A stretch of DNA of 64,000 bases. Origin: Nageia nagi. Taxonomy: Eukaryota > Pinophyta. A program made the position numbers and the translations under genes. Below, piece by piece: positions 45,552 through 57,209 of the stretch. Each line of letters opens with the position of its first letter. Positions within the stretch are counted from its first letter, which is position 1. A model generated the notes under the pieces. The model did no database searches. It was not told the DNA's origin and saw only the letters and a list, made by a program, of their open reading frames with translations. The stretch lies in contig JBITNC010000001.1 in the NCBI GenBank assembly GCA_050084985.1, positions 4,092,001-4,156,000 of the forward strand, written 5' to 3'.

Positions 45552-46370
45552 GTGATCACTTCTACTTCTAGAGAAGATAGTGATATCATCTTTATAGATT
45601 AGTATAATCTTATTTATTAGCTCACCAAATGCATGATCTATGGATCTTTGAAAAGTAGCTCCTACAATATAAATACCAAACAGAATCCTTTGAAAAGGAA
45701 ATGTCTCTCATTTATTTGTAAATGTTGTTTTGAATTGATCTTCATCCTTTACCCAAATTTGGTTAAATCCTAAGTAACCATCAATCATTGAAAAATAGTA
45801 AGTTTCAGCTACTGTATGCAAGATTTAATCTATAGGGGGAAGAGGATAATTATGTTTAAGGGACACTTATTCAAATTTCTAAAATCAACATAGAGTCTGA
45901 TTTCTCCACTTTTGTTTCTAATAAGAACTAGGTTTGCAACCCATGAAGAATGCTTGATAGGATAAATAATTTTTAAATCAAGAAACTTGATTAACTCTTA
46001 TTTCATAGCCTCTTCTATTTTTGGGTTGATTGGTATTTGTTTTTGTCTATATGGTTTGACCTTTGGTTCAAGCTCAATTGTGTGTTGGATAACATCTTTG
46101 TCATATGTCTTAAGCTCATCATAAGTCTAGGAAATTAATTGAGAAAACTTATGATAAATCTAAGATATAGTAGCTTTTTCTATATCAGAACACTTTGAAC
46201 CAATTTTTATATACTTTCTAGGTTCTACTTCAAGTTCAACATAATTATACTTCAAGATGATTTAAGACTTATCCTTGAGGACATCTTTTGAATCAAATAG
46301 TCTTTCAAAAGAGAGCAATTCTTTTGGTATAACATTATTTTTGAGTTGAATGACATTTGGTTCTTTGAAA
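45552..46370 (-). pseudogene. pol: Element D reverse transcriptase, N-terminal part and catalytic site
   Basis: On the minus strand, KPYRQKQIPINPKIEEAM (about 46055-46000) is followed by WVANLVLIRNKSGEIRLYVD (about 45940-45880) and the catalytic YKDDITIFS (about 45608-45582). The YxDD aspartates are kept. Several stops are present. Element E enters about 35 bases after the catalytic site, and the remainder is at 37799 and below. Confidence 0.88.
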
Positions 46371-46960
46371 TAATTAGGCTTTTTTTTGAGTACTAAAAGT
46401 GTGAGCAACTACTTCATTTACAAAGAAGTTCATAATATGCTCATCAAAGTCAAATACTTTCCAAAAGTTTGTAGCATTAGGTACTAAAGGCCTACACTTA
46501 ACTCTAAGTCTAAGAGCTCCTCTTTTATAATGAGCAAGATTATAATGTGCCCCTCTTCCAGCAAGTGTATTAACTATTTGGTTGTGCCTCCTAGGAATAG
46601 ATATAAAATTGATAGCTAGAAATGACTCTAATAAATTCCACACTCTATTCCTTTAGTTATTCAAATAATAATGTTTTGCATTGATCTATTTTCTAACTTG
46701 CTTAATGATCAATTCAAAATCACCATGGACAATTAGGCATTTGCTGCCTATACTAATTGCTTTAGATAACCCTAAATAAAGGGCTTCATACTCAGTAGCA
46801 TTATTTGTACAAGTCCATGTGAATTGAAAGGAGAATCTTTTAGTAGTTTGCTTAAGAGATTTAAAGACCACTCTAGCTCCACATCCATGTCTACATTAGG
46901 AACCATCAAAATCAATTATCTATATCTCATGTTCTTTATCAGTAGTAATTGAGATTGGTT
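46371..46960 (-). pseudogene. pol: Element D archaeal-type RNase H, placed before the reverse transcriptase
   Basis: On the minus strand the motifs are IDFDGS (about 46916-46899), RFSFQFTWTCTNNATEYEAL (about 46835-46776) with the catalytic Glu, VHGDFELIIKQV (about 46725-46690), and RRHNQIVNTLAGRG (about 46590-46550). The last has Asn where the family usually has Asp (N..AD.LA). This is the extra RNase H typical of Tat-lineage gypsy elements, distinct from the gypsy RNase H at 37600-37110. In this element it lies between protease and reverse transcriptase. Confidence 0.87.
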
Positions 46961-47640
46961 GAGCTTTCTCATATAAATAATAATTTTCCATGCTAGTATC
47001 TATGATCTGATAATTTAGATCATTTGCTAAAATAACTTCAATTATTAGTAGTGATTCCCTTAGTGTGTCACTTTCAAATACCTCCACTAGTTGTGGATCA
47101 TTCATATAGTTTTGTTCATTGATCCTTTGGAGATGGATAGTTTTGGTGCCTTCATTTAGAATTTTTACCTATTTGTTTTGGAAAGGAAGTAGAATATGAC
47201 TATAGTCTAAAGCTAGGTATCCTCTCAATTCAATAGTAAATTCTCTAAAAAGACATATTTTGAATAAAGATGGAAGATCAACTACAATAATATCTTGGAC
47301 AACATGAATATTAGGGAAGATATTTAGGGTTATTTTAACACCTTTAACACTAATAACTACATATAGTGAGGAAGAATCTAAATTGTATGACACCATCAAT
47401 ACATCTTATAATATACAACTTCATTTCATCTGCAATAGATTTAAGGATAATAGTTATTGCAGCTCCAATATCAATCATACAATTATTCACTACCCAACCT
47501 TCTAGTCTCAAAGATAAATAGAAAGGTGAGGATCTTGTTATACCTATTGGAGTTGAAGGGACAAATTTAGACATGACATGGATAGGATTATCTTCATTTT
47601 CCCTCTTTTTACTATTTCTTAACTTCAAAGCTTCTTGCAA
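46961..47640 (-). pseudogene. pol: Element D aspartic protease region
   Basis: On the minus strand, SKFVPSTPIGITRSSPFYLS leads to the active-site-like NCMIDIGAAITIILKSI (about 47490-47440), with D-I-G in place of D-S/T-G. The chain continues through LDYSHILLPFQNK to MNDPQLVEVFES (about 47105-47070), then directly into the RNase H. Frames break at about 47380 and 47165. Confidence 0.75.
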
Positions 47641-47649
47641 AATATCTAA

Positions 47650-49205
47650 TTAGCCTAATATCTTTAATGTATCAAACATAATCATCCTAGACAGAGTTTT
47701 TTTTTAATTCTTCCATAATATTGTATGAAGCATATGGGATGGAATTACTTGGTTCTACAAGTTGATGTGCTCTAAAATGCTAAGTAACCTTTTTTTTATG
47801 ATAATCAATGATGAAATAATATCTCAATGTATCGGGTCTTTCTTTCTCTAGGACTTATTTTCTAGTTACAATGGGGTTTGTTTCATCCAGGGAATTAGTA
47901 CTCAGACTTTGATGGAATAGTACCTGAATTAAATGTAACTTGATGATGTTGGTTCTAAGGTTGAGCTAAGGGAGCTTTAGCTTTCTTAGGTTTAGGTTGT
48001 GCTTAAGTGGAGGCTCAATATTGCTAAGTGGCTTGAGGTTGCTGTGGAACTACTAAAGAAGTTGATCTAGTTTGAACATAATTTGCTTATTCTCTAACAT
48101 AGATCAATAGTAGGATTTGATGCAGGTTCTACCATTTGGTTAGAATGTAAGCCAAAATACTAATGCTAATACATTGCACATGAATCTAAAAAATGAGGAG
48201 CTAAACATGGTGGACACCATTCCGTAATGCCCAAATCAGTACTATCTATAGAACTAGTTATAACAACATTCCTAATTATTTTAGGAGGATTTATTTATTT
48301 TGGCTGGTTGATTTTGGGTTGGAATCTTAGTTGATACTAATTATAATATCTTCTATAATTAAAACTATGATTCTACCTTTCTTGTAAGGTGAGCTTATTG
48401 GTTAAATTTATAATAGTTACCTCCAACTACCTTATTCTTTCCCTCTTTTTGAGATTTAGGTTTAGTACTAGTACTTATGGATGCAAAAGTGGGTATTGCT
48501 GGTAACTAATTTTGGAAAATAGGTTTGGGAGGATGTGGTAAGGATAGAACTCTAAGGTGACTTATTTATGGAGCCTATTTGGGAGGTAAATTTGAAAATA
48601 TAGGCATGATTATTCTAGGCTACATTTTACTAGAGGACACTAGGGTATGTTCTATGATTTTTGCTATTTGGTAAACATCTAGGAATGTATATTATAATAT
48701 AATAATAAGCATATTGAGGTTAGAAAGAAAATATTTCTTGTAATACACTAGAGCTTATGCATTTTTTAGTCTAATTCTAGCTAGTATGGACTTCCATGTT
48801 CTTTTGAATCTGATATTAAAATCATCAATGGATTCATGAGGATGTATTTTGATACATGCTATGAGGCTAAGGAAGGTGATATAATCACCATTTATAGCAA
48901 ATATTTTAATTAAATCCTAACATAACTCTCTCCATAAATTTATAAGTTGGGGGAAGAGTTCTAAACCACTCAACTACTTTGCCTTCAAAAAAGTGTGATA
49001 GTAGCCTAGTCATCATGATTTCATTAGTAATATCAAAGCTTGAAGCTCAAAAAGATACTTCTTGATAATATTCATATGGTATCTTTTCAGATCCATCATA
49101 CTTATATAAAACTTTGAAAGCTAATTGAGGTATAGGAGGTGAATTAGCAGATGCAACCAAAGGATGACTATTATTGCAGGTAGGAAAATTTGTTGGTTGA
49201 GCCAT
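47650..49205 (-). pseudogene. gag: Element D gag, heavily decayed
   Basis: The ATG at 49205 starts MAQPTNFPTCNN. Matrix-like residues FEGKVVEWFRTLPPTYKF occur near 48980-48930, typical of gypsy gag. A zinc-knuckle-like CPPCLAPHFLDSC lies at 48216-48178. Numerous stops and shifts occur between. Assignment rests on position between PBS and protease and on these motifs. Confidence 0.75.
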
Positions 49206-49554
49206 ACTTGGAGAATGTGTAGGAGACAAAAGATTTTATGGGAATGAGTTAAATATAAATAATATAGGGGTTTCCCTTAAAGGGATAAAAGGAGACACAA
49301 CCTAAGAAATCTTTCACCTAGTCCTCCTATGAGGAAGTAACAGCTCTTGAAACCTAGGCTATCTAAGGGAATTTCTAGCACTACTTCTAGTTAGTCTACA
49401 TTCTAGAGGTGCCAAGGTTTAAGACATTGATTGCTTGATAATAGAGTCACCAATAAGGTTAAAAAAAACCTTATAATCTTGAAATATTTAATTTATATCC
49501 CACTAGATGAGACTATAAAGCCTAACAATGCTCGCTAAATATGGAATTTAGCTC

Positions 49555-49575
49555 ACATCCCACCAAGTGTGCCAA
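49555..49575 (-). other. Element D primer-binding site
   Basis: On the minus strand TGGCACACTTGGTGGGATGT lies 17 bases after the 5' LTR end. It differs from both the initiator-Met type and the type used by B and C. The tRNA cannot be named from sequence alone. The 17-base gap is longer than usual. Confidence 0.6.
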
Positions 49576-49592
49576 AAAAAGAACTCGCTACT

Positions 49593-51595
49593 ATTGATCA
49601 ATATAGCATAACTTGAAAGGATTTAGTCTAGTTGTGTTCTCCACTTTCCATAATGGTAGGTTCCTTAAAAGAGCAAATGGTGGTGGGAATGTGCTCGTGT
49701 TAGTTTTCTACTCAATATCTAGTTTATAGTCTGATTCCTATCTATATTTGAGGTTAAACGTAATAGGAAAGAATAAAAAGATAAAGAGTTATAGGAAAGA
49801 AATAAGTAAATAAAAAGAGCTTAAAATAAGAAATTTACAACCTAGGTATTACAGCATAGATAGCAATCCATAGCCAAGATTAAGAATAGCAAACTATCTT
49901 GCACCTAGGGTCTCACAATCACAATACATAGCCATAATTTGAATAAAACATTTCACACATAACATTCACAAAAATAATAAATAGCCACTTTGTTACAAGA
50001 GGGCAAAGAATTGTATATTTGTATTATTATATGTGAATAACTCTTATAGATTTGGGCAAATTTGCTAAAATATCTGACCTTTTTGATCTCTAAAAGCTAG
50101 CTATTTATACTTCTTCTCCCCCTCCTTGGGTGGTTTGGGTTTCATTAATATACATAATTGCTAGCATTGAATGAAATAACTAAAATAGCACTCATTACAT
50201 AAATGCTACAACTATTTTAGATTACATAATGAATAAGTATTAATCAACATGACTATCTAGAAATTTGCAATTTTTGAACAGCCATGTCCATAGAGCCATA
50301 ATCCTTCTAACATGTTGTTGTTTGCTCCTTCTTTGGCCCTATAGCTAATTGAAGATTGCATTGTAGCTGATTGAGTAATTATTTGATTGCACATTGATGG
50401 GTATGATTTGGTACTATGCTTTGTCAACTACTATCTACTTCTTTGCAATCTTTATGATCTCTACTATAGATGTCAATAATTAGAGTAATGGTGCTTGATA
50501 GACATCATGTTCGCTTGGTTCAAGAAGAAAATACCATTGTTATGTGGAAATGAGTTGATGTCGACACATTAATAGAGCCTTGGGGGTCAAACACTTAATA
50601 TGAAATGGACCTAGGTGTTCCTTCTTATGTATTACTTTACATGTGCTTGGTAGCTTCTATATTCTTCTTCTGGGCTCTATTGATGATCTGGTTCTTCTAA
50701 GACCCACTAATTTTGATAAAAAATCATAACATCATCTCTAAAAATTGCTAGGCTCTATTTATATTCTTCAAAAATATGTAGCTACCATTGTTTGCTCTAA
50801 GACCCGCTGATTTCTATCAAAAACTATGACATCATCTCTTAGAATCGGTGGGCTCTATTAATATTCTACCTCTTCCATGACCTGCTAATTTTGATCAAAA
50901 AATGTGATATCATCTCTCAAGATCAATGGGATCTATTGATATTTTGGCTCTTGTGGGACCCGCTAATTTTGATAAAAAAATATGCCATCATCTCTCAGGA
51001 TCGATGGGCTCTTTTGATATTCTAGCACTTCTAGGACCCATTGATTTTGATAAAAAAATGTGACTTCATCTCTCAAGATTGGTAGGCTTTGTTGATATTC
51101 TAGTTTTGAATTCATGCAAGTTTTGGACACTTATGTCAATAATTCCTAAAAACTCTATGGCAATAAATATAACTCCTAGATAGTCTTATATACATGACTC
51201 TTGGGCATCCTTTACAATTCTCTCAGGTATCCTGAAGAAGATGACAAAACTCCCAGGTTCTCTTAACTCCCAAGCACTAAAGAATAAAAGAATAAATAAT
51301 AACATAACTCCTATTGACATAACTCCCAGGTATTCTTATTCACACAATTCCCAAGCACTAAGAAAACAATATGACTCCTGGGTACTCTTATGTACATAAC
51401 TCCTAACATTTTAAGGGAAAGAAATGAGAAGAGGAGGGATTAATAAGAATGAAAGAATACAAAAATTTACAACTCTTAGAGACTCTAAGAGAATAATATC
51501 CTTCTTGGGAACTCTTATGTAAATAACTTTTGAGCACTAAAGAATAAAGAATAATAGAATTACCCTGATTCAGAGTGTAATTCTAAAAGAATACA
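49593..51595 (-). repeat. Element D 5' LTR (2003 bp, right copy)
   Basis: It starts TATTGATC on the plus strand (TG expected; the left copy has TGTTGATT) and ends GAATACA. It aligns with 28284-30289 along the whole length, with many substitutions (roughly 85-90% by eye). The tandem units of about 76 bp lie at about 50700-51105. Confidence 0.92.
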
Positions 51596-51600
51596 TAATG

Positions 51601-52602
51601 ATGGACCTTGATAGGAATTGATGGATGAATTAGATCATGAAAAATAGATTGATATGATAACTTTGACTTACCTTGATCATTGAGCATTTGTTTGATTTAT
51701 TCCAATTTCTTTAGGATATCATCATATGACATAGGTTGTGAATAAGACTTATCAACTTGATGACATGAAGGTTGTGATTTTTCTTGGGTTTGATAAGCTT
51801 GTTGTATGTCATGTCCCAATGGTTGATTCCATATTGCATATGAGACAAATCAACTTTGTTGTTGAGCTATTTGATTAGTGTTTCCTTGAATCTAACTTAA
51901 TTATTAATACATGAAGAAAGAAGGAGAAATACTCATACTTTGAAAAGGTTGGGAGGCCACTTGTTGAAATTTGCCTCAGACTTGACTTGGACTTTGATGC
52001 ATGTCTCTTAAGAAGGGAAGATAATGGATAAACTGTATGTGATGAAGGGAGATTAAGGACTTAGATTGCATGACTTGAGACATTGATGGAATAGGATACC
52101 TAGTTGGCTGAACTTGAGAATTTGAATTACCTTGAATTGATGTAGCAAATGATGAAGTTATAACATAAGAAGAAGGATAAATATGATATGAAGATTCATG
52201 AAAATGAAGCACATGTATAGGAGAAGAAGATGAAGAAAGGATGGTTTGAATAGACAAAATTTGGACCATAAATTGTTCAAAGAGCTTAGAAAAAGCTTCT
52301 TGAATAATAGGATCATCGCGAAATTGATTATTTATTAAAAGAGGAAGATCCTCAAACACATGAATCGACTTGATTGCACTAGCCAATTGAGAATTAAAAG
52401 GCATAGTGGCTTGATTAGATGAAGAATGATAAGATTGATAAGAAAGAGGACTATAATTACAAGAAGGACTAGAAACATGAGAAGGTGAAGACTCATGAGA
52501 TGAAGGATGATTTATTGGACTAGAATGACATGGTGACTTATGATCTCTACTTATTGTTTGATTTTGTTCTTGTTTAGATTGATTAAACTTAGGTGTGTTC
52601 AT
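51601..52602 (-). pseudogene. gag: Element C gag, N-terminal part
   Basis: The ATG at 52602 opens a frame of 208 codons that starts MNTPKFNQSKQEQNQT and is very rich in Ser, His and Pro (residues 20-65). It carries FRDDPIIQEAFSKLFEQFM (about residues 93-111), which matches FLRDPMVQNQLALLFEQF in element B's gag. A stop at 51976 is followed by homologous sequence up to the D insertion at 51600. The remainder is at 28278 and below. Confidence 0.83.
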
Positions 52603-54093
52603 TAGGCTCTTGCAAGGTTCTCTATGAAGGTACTAAGGAACAAAAGGAACAAACAAAATGATTGCTAAATAAAAGATGTTATAAAGGTGCCAAAAAATGA
52701 TAAGAAAATAAACACCAAGCCTAAAATGATTTTGATTTTGATTTTGCTTTTTTTTTTTTAATTTTTAATTTTTTTGATTTTGAAGATGTAATGCAAGACT
52801 AATGCACAAACATCCTACATGATCACTTCAAAGATGTATAAATGATAAGAAGCAATGGTGATAGATAGAAATGGTGTTTATATCATTTAGTTTCTTCTTA
52901 TTCAATTGGATATTATATTTTTAATTAATTGAATTTTAATGCACTTATAAATTCTCGACTCTTGTTAGTTTTCCTAGAGATGTTTTTAGTCAAGTATTTT
53001 TGGGTAAGGCTCAATCTCTAGGGGGGTCAATCATTTTACAAGGGTGTCTCAAGTACCTCTATTGATTGCTCACCAAATAGAGGTGGGATCCCACCTTGAT
53101 GATTAAATCCAAGTATGGGTTAGGATGTGGTGATGAAGTCCATATGCCCTAGGCACTCCCTACATTTGTGATGGATTTTAATGTATGTGTGATAAAGTAA
53201 ATATGATGATGCAATGTAATTAATCCCTTCAAGATTTGCTTTTCCAAATAAAAGGAATGATTTCAAAATAAAAACACTCCCACCCAAGGATGATAATACT
53301 TTCACTAATGAAATAAAATAAAATGTTTATCTTTTCTTTATGATTTTTGATGATTTTTATAAAGCAAAAATAAGCAAATAACAACCTAGGATGCACTCAG
53401 CATGCAAAACCTACTCTAAGGCATGACAAAAGGGAGATACTAGCCTGGGAAACTCTTGCTCCAAGATCCTATGAAGTTAAATACCTATTTTACAAATTCT
53501 AATCCTAGCTAGTATGGTGTAGATCAGCTAGTAGTACCAACCAGTGGACTTGTCAAACAATTGACCAACTAGTTATAGGGGTAGCAAGAGAAAATTTAAA
53601 AATGGATCTTAAAAATGCAAAAATAATACTATCGTATACAACCTAGAAATTCAAAAGTTGATAGAGGATAGCTACCACCTAGTTACAAATCTAAAAAATT
53701 ATGACATTTGCTAAAAATGACATAAACAAGCTCAAAAACCTAAAATATGCTAACCAATCTAATGCAAATTGGTTAAGAGATGGGAGCTAGTTGGAAGAGA
53801 GCCAGCTAGATGCAATTGGTATTTTGATGATCAACTAATGGATAAATAATTTGCTAAGCACTATTTAGGTTTGTTAGATCAAGAGGTAGTCAATTTGTTT
53901 AGGGTTGGCTAGGCTTTGTTAGATTCATTAGATCAAGAGGTAACCAGTTTGCTAAGGGTTGGCTAGGCTCTATAAATTGGTCTGCTATGAGCCAACTAGC
54001 ATTCTATTGATTTTTGAATTTATAGGTCTATATGATTTCTTCTAGGAAGGGTGAGGAATGTTCCTAAGATCATTCCCACTATGATCATCATTT
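52603..54093 (-). other. Element C 5' leader, with PBS at its right end
   Basis: This is untranslated leader. The PBS, next to the LTR at 54094, reads TGATGATCATAGTGGGAA on the minus strand and matches element B's. Positions 53870-53980 hold a roughly 60-bp direct repeat around GGGTTGGCTAGGCT. Positions 52690-53180 match element B's leader at 13780-14225. A T/A homopolymer-rich spot lies at 52750-52785. Confidence 0.72.
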
Positions 54094-55132
54094 TGTGAGC
54101 ATCCAAAATTATGCAATGGGGTCTTTTGGATACCACTCTACAACATCTAAAATATTGCTTAATATTGATGTACTAGATGGATGGATAAGAGTTTAAACTT
54201 GCAACAAGACCTATAAGAAAATAAGTGTTAGCAAGGATCTCAACCTTCTAGTCCCTTAAGACCTTAGAATGTGCTCAAGAGAGGTGTTAAACCTCCTTGA
54301 TAGACTATATATCCCTCATACCATGATCAAATGGGGGACAAAAAGATGGATATGCCTATAATGCAATATGATATGCCTATGCTATTCTAAAACAATGATC
54401 AAGTAGTAAAAGAAAACTAAACTAGGATGAATCTAGCTTAGAAATACACTACATACATAAAAATATGCATAAAAACATTATTTACACAAGCATACAATGA
54501 TCCATTGAATCTAATGTGCTCCTAGAGAGCTCTCCAACACCTACAAGGAAGATCAAGACATGTTCCTATTTGTATTGCTTGATTTGGTTCAGATTTGCAA
54601 GGTTGAAGGAGGCTTAGCTGATTCAGAGTTACTATGGTTGGAGGAGCTTCACATTGGCTAGTTCAAAGCTAGATATTATAATGGAGTTCAAAATTTCCAA
54701 GGGAGGGAGACTTGGATGGAGATGGATGTTGAATGCATGTGGCAGACCCCTCCCAAGTCAAAGGTGGTAGATTGAGTGGTTGACTGGTCTACCAAGTGCA
54801 TTTAGTGTACCACTTTTATTTTGGGTGCATGTGGGGAGTGGGACTATTTTTATGTTTTTAAAGTTTAATTTTATATAGGGCTAATGAGTGGGTCATTTAG
54901 GATTTCATCCTAATCAATCAGTTAATTTATTGACCTCACTAACCGATGGGTCTGCTAGTTGATACTCCTAACTGGTGAGCCAGCTAGTTTTAGGGGTGAC
55001 AAAATGGTAACAAGGCTTAAGTTACTAAAAATAGGCCAGATGGATGATGAACAACCATAAAGTATGATGGGTGAACACAAGATACAACATAACACTATAA
55101 ATAACACAAAATGAGATTTTTAAGTGCTTACA
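54094..55132 (-). repeat. Element C 5' LTR (1039 bp, right copy)
   Basis: It runs from TGTGAGCATCC to AAGTGCTTACA on the plus strand. It matches 14346-15352. The five following bases, AATAC, are the TSD, and element B's gag frame continues directly from them. Confidence 0.9.
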
Positions 55133-55137
55133 AATAC

Positions 55138-57209
55138 GAATGAAAATAGACCCCCATCTAGGTCTTCATCTTTACCTAGTGTGTCATCCCATCATTCCAC
55201 CTCATCCCTCACATCCCATTCATTAGAGGTCATTGATCATCCCTTGTTTAGCAATATTACCTTAGAAACTAGGGAGAGTTTTCTTAGGGATCCCATGGTT
55301 CAAAATCAATTAGCATTACTTTTTGAGCAATTTCAACTTAATATATTTCAACATCAAAGCATGTCACAACCTTCTAAGGTTGATGATATTTCACATCATT
55401 TTGATCCATTACATCATGAACTTCTTCATTCACCATCTTATCAACAATATGTGGGTTGGATGGAGCCTCCAAATTCCTCACTTTCTTTATCTTTGTCTAT
55501 GGTTCCCTTGCTTTTTGGTATGCCTCTTTCCCCTCATGTTGTGGCAAATCAAAGTCTATCTCATAAAATGCAATGTGTTGCAAGTAAACCCCTATATAGA
55601 CCTAAGAATCAATAAAAACTTGATCAAAACTCATATACTCCTCATTAACATGAGGAATATTTGAGTCCTTTTATCAAGTTTGATTCTAGTCCTTCTCATG
55701 AGTTAGGGGTTTGATCTAGTTTCAAGCCTTTGAGGATGCCAAATCAAACTCGATCGCATCAAGTTGCTTATGTTGGTCAACCTAATACTTCCTATCATCC
55801 AAACCAAAAAAACCAAAGGTAAAATAACTTCTATCAAGTGGATCCTCAAAGGATATCCCATCATGCTCCATCATACCATAATCAAAGTAAAGGATATAAA
55901 ACAAATATGGCTCAATCAACATACATACAACCAAGGTGCCAAACACAATCTATGGATCAACCAACATATCAACAATGTCTAGATTATCAAATACAAGATA
56001 TGGCAAGTCAACCACCTCCAACAATAAATGATGACATCTTAAAGAGGATGAATGAATTTGAACAAAGGATGGTTAATCAAACTTTAAGCAAGATAAGCTA
56101 TAACAACATTGCCAATGAAAAGTTAAGCAATTTCCTTTTAGATTTGAGATGCCACATATTGAAAAATTTAAAGAAAAAGAGGATCCAAGGGAACACTTAA
56201 GACAATTCAAATACTCTTGTTATATCATATCAAATGATGATTGCCTCATGTTACAAAAATTTCCTATGGTGATAGTAGGCCAAGCTATAGATTAGTATAA
56301 CAACTTGCCACAACATAGCATTTACTCTTATGAAAAATTGGCTAATTTATTCTTGAACTATTTTACCATTAACATGAGAAAAAGAGCATCTCTCATGGAT
56401 TTGAACAAAATATCACAATTTGAGTATGATTCAATCGATGATTATGTGGTAAGATGGAGGGCTATTGTGAATAATTTTCCATATACCTTACCACAAGATG
56501 AGCTTATAAAAATGTTTAGAATAAGTTGTAATAAGCATATCACCTAAATTTTACAAATACAACAACGCAAAACATTGAAAGAAGTATTATAGAGGAGGTT
56601 AAAATATAATCAGGTGACATCAAATTACATAAGAAGAATAACAACCATGATCAAAAGTGTAATGATAGTGCAAAATATAATTAAGCATATCAAAATCCCT
56701 ATAACAATCAAGTATCTTATGATGTAAATCAAGTACAACCAATCATTGCAACACAACCTCCAACAAAACCAAGAGTAAGAGAGAAAATTCAACTCCATGA
56801 GAAAACCCCTTTACAACAAAAACAAAAGAGAAACTTCACTTCCTTAGGTGAACCTTTATTGGATATACTACAAAGGGTGCTCCAAGCAAATCTCTTAACA
56901 TTGCCCAAAGTAAGAGAGAATCCAATGGCATCAACAAGACCTTGGTATAAATATAATAAGTTTTGTGACCACCATAGGCAAATAGGATATGACATGAGTG
57001 GATGTATGCGATTGAAACATGAAATCCAAGATCCTATTGATAAAGGGTTGGTATCAATAGGAAATCCATTTGCACCACCTAATCAACATTTGGGGATTTT
57101 CAACAATCCTTTGCCTAAGCATGATGTGAATCACTTGAGCTTTTCTTCAAGTGCAAATCAAACTTATCATAACATGGAGCCCCCATCATCTTATGACTAT
57201 GTTGGTTGA
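55138..57209 (+). pseudogene. gag: Element B gag, main part
   Basis: The frame from 14345 continues here as TNENRPPSRSSSLPS, a Ser/His-rich N-terminus, then FLRDPMVQNQLALLFEQF (about 55292-55345), with a stop at 55613. Frames then alternate: MPHIEKFKEKEDPREHL (about 56148), LPQHSIYSYEKLANLF (about 56302) and FCDHHRQIGYDMSGCMRL (about 56962-57015). The zinc finger has Tyr where the homologue in C has His. KHEIQDPIDKGLVS follows. This is the Tat gag pattern. The frame closes at 57207, with no protease after it. Confidence 0.87.

Larger units (their letters stand above)
28284..51595 (-). mobile_element. Element D: near-complete Tat-type gypsy with extra ORF, minus strand
   Basis: LTRs are 49593-51595 (5', 2003 bp) and 28284-30289 (3', 2006 bp). 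Flanks are TAAGG (28279-28283) and TAATG (51596-51600), one mismatch. Dropping one copy restores C's gag frame across the gap. On the minus strand the order is gag, protease, archaeal-type RNase H, reverse transcriptase, gypsy RNase H, integrase and a long additional reading frame. It carries solo LTR F and copia E. All genes have many stops, so the copy is dead. Confidence 0.92.
14346..55132 (-). mobile_element. Element C: large gag-only Tat-related gypsy, minus strand
   Basis: LTRs lie at 54094-55132 (5') and 14346-15352 (3'). TSDs are AATAT (14341-14345) and AATAC (55133-55137), one mismatch. On the minus strand the LTR begins TGTAAGCAC and ends GCTCACA. Its own sequence is about 14 kb: leader, gag (52602 to 51601, then 28278 to 27396 beyond element D), and about 9 kb of repeat-rich 3' region. 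No recognisable protease, reverse transcriptase or integrase of its own was found. It is nested in the same family's element B, in opposite orientation. Confidence 0.87.
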
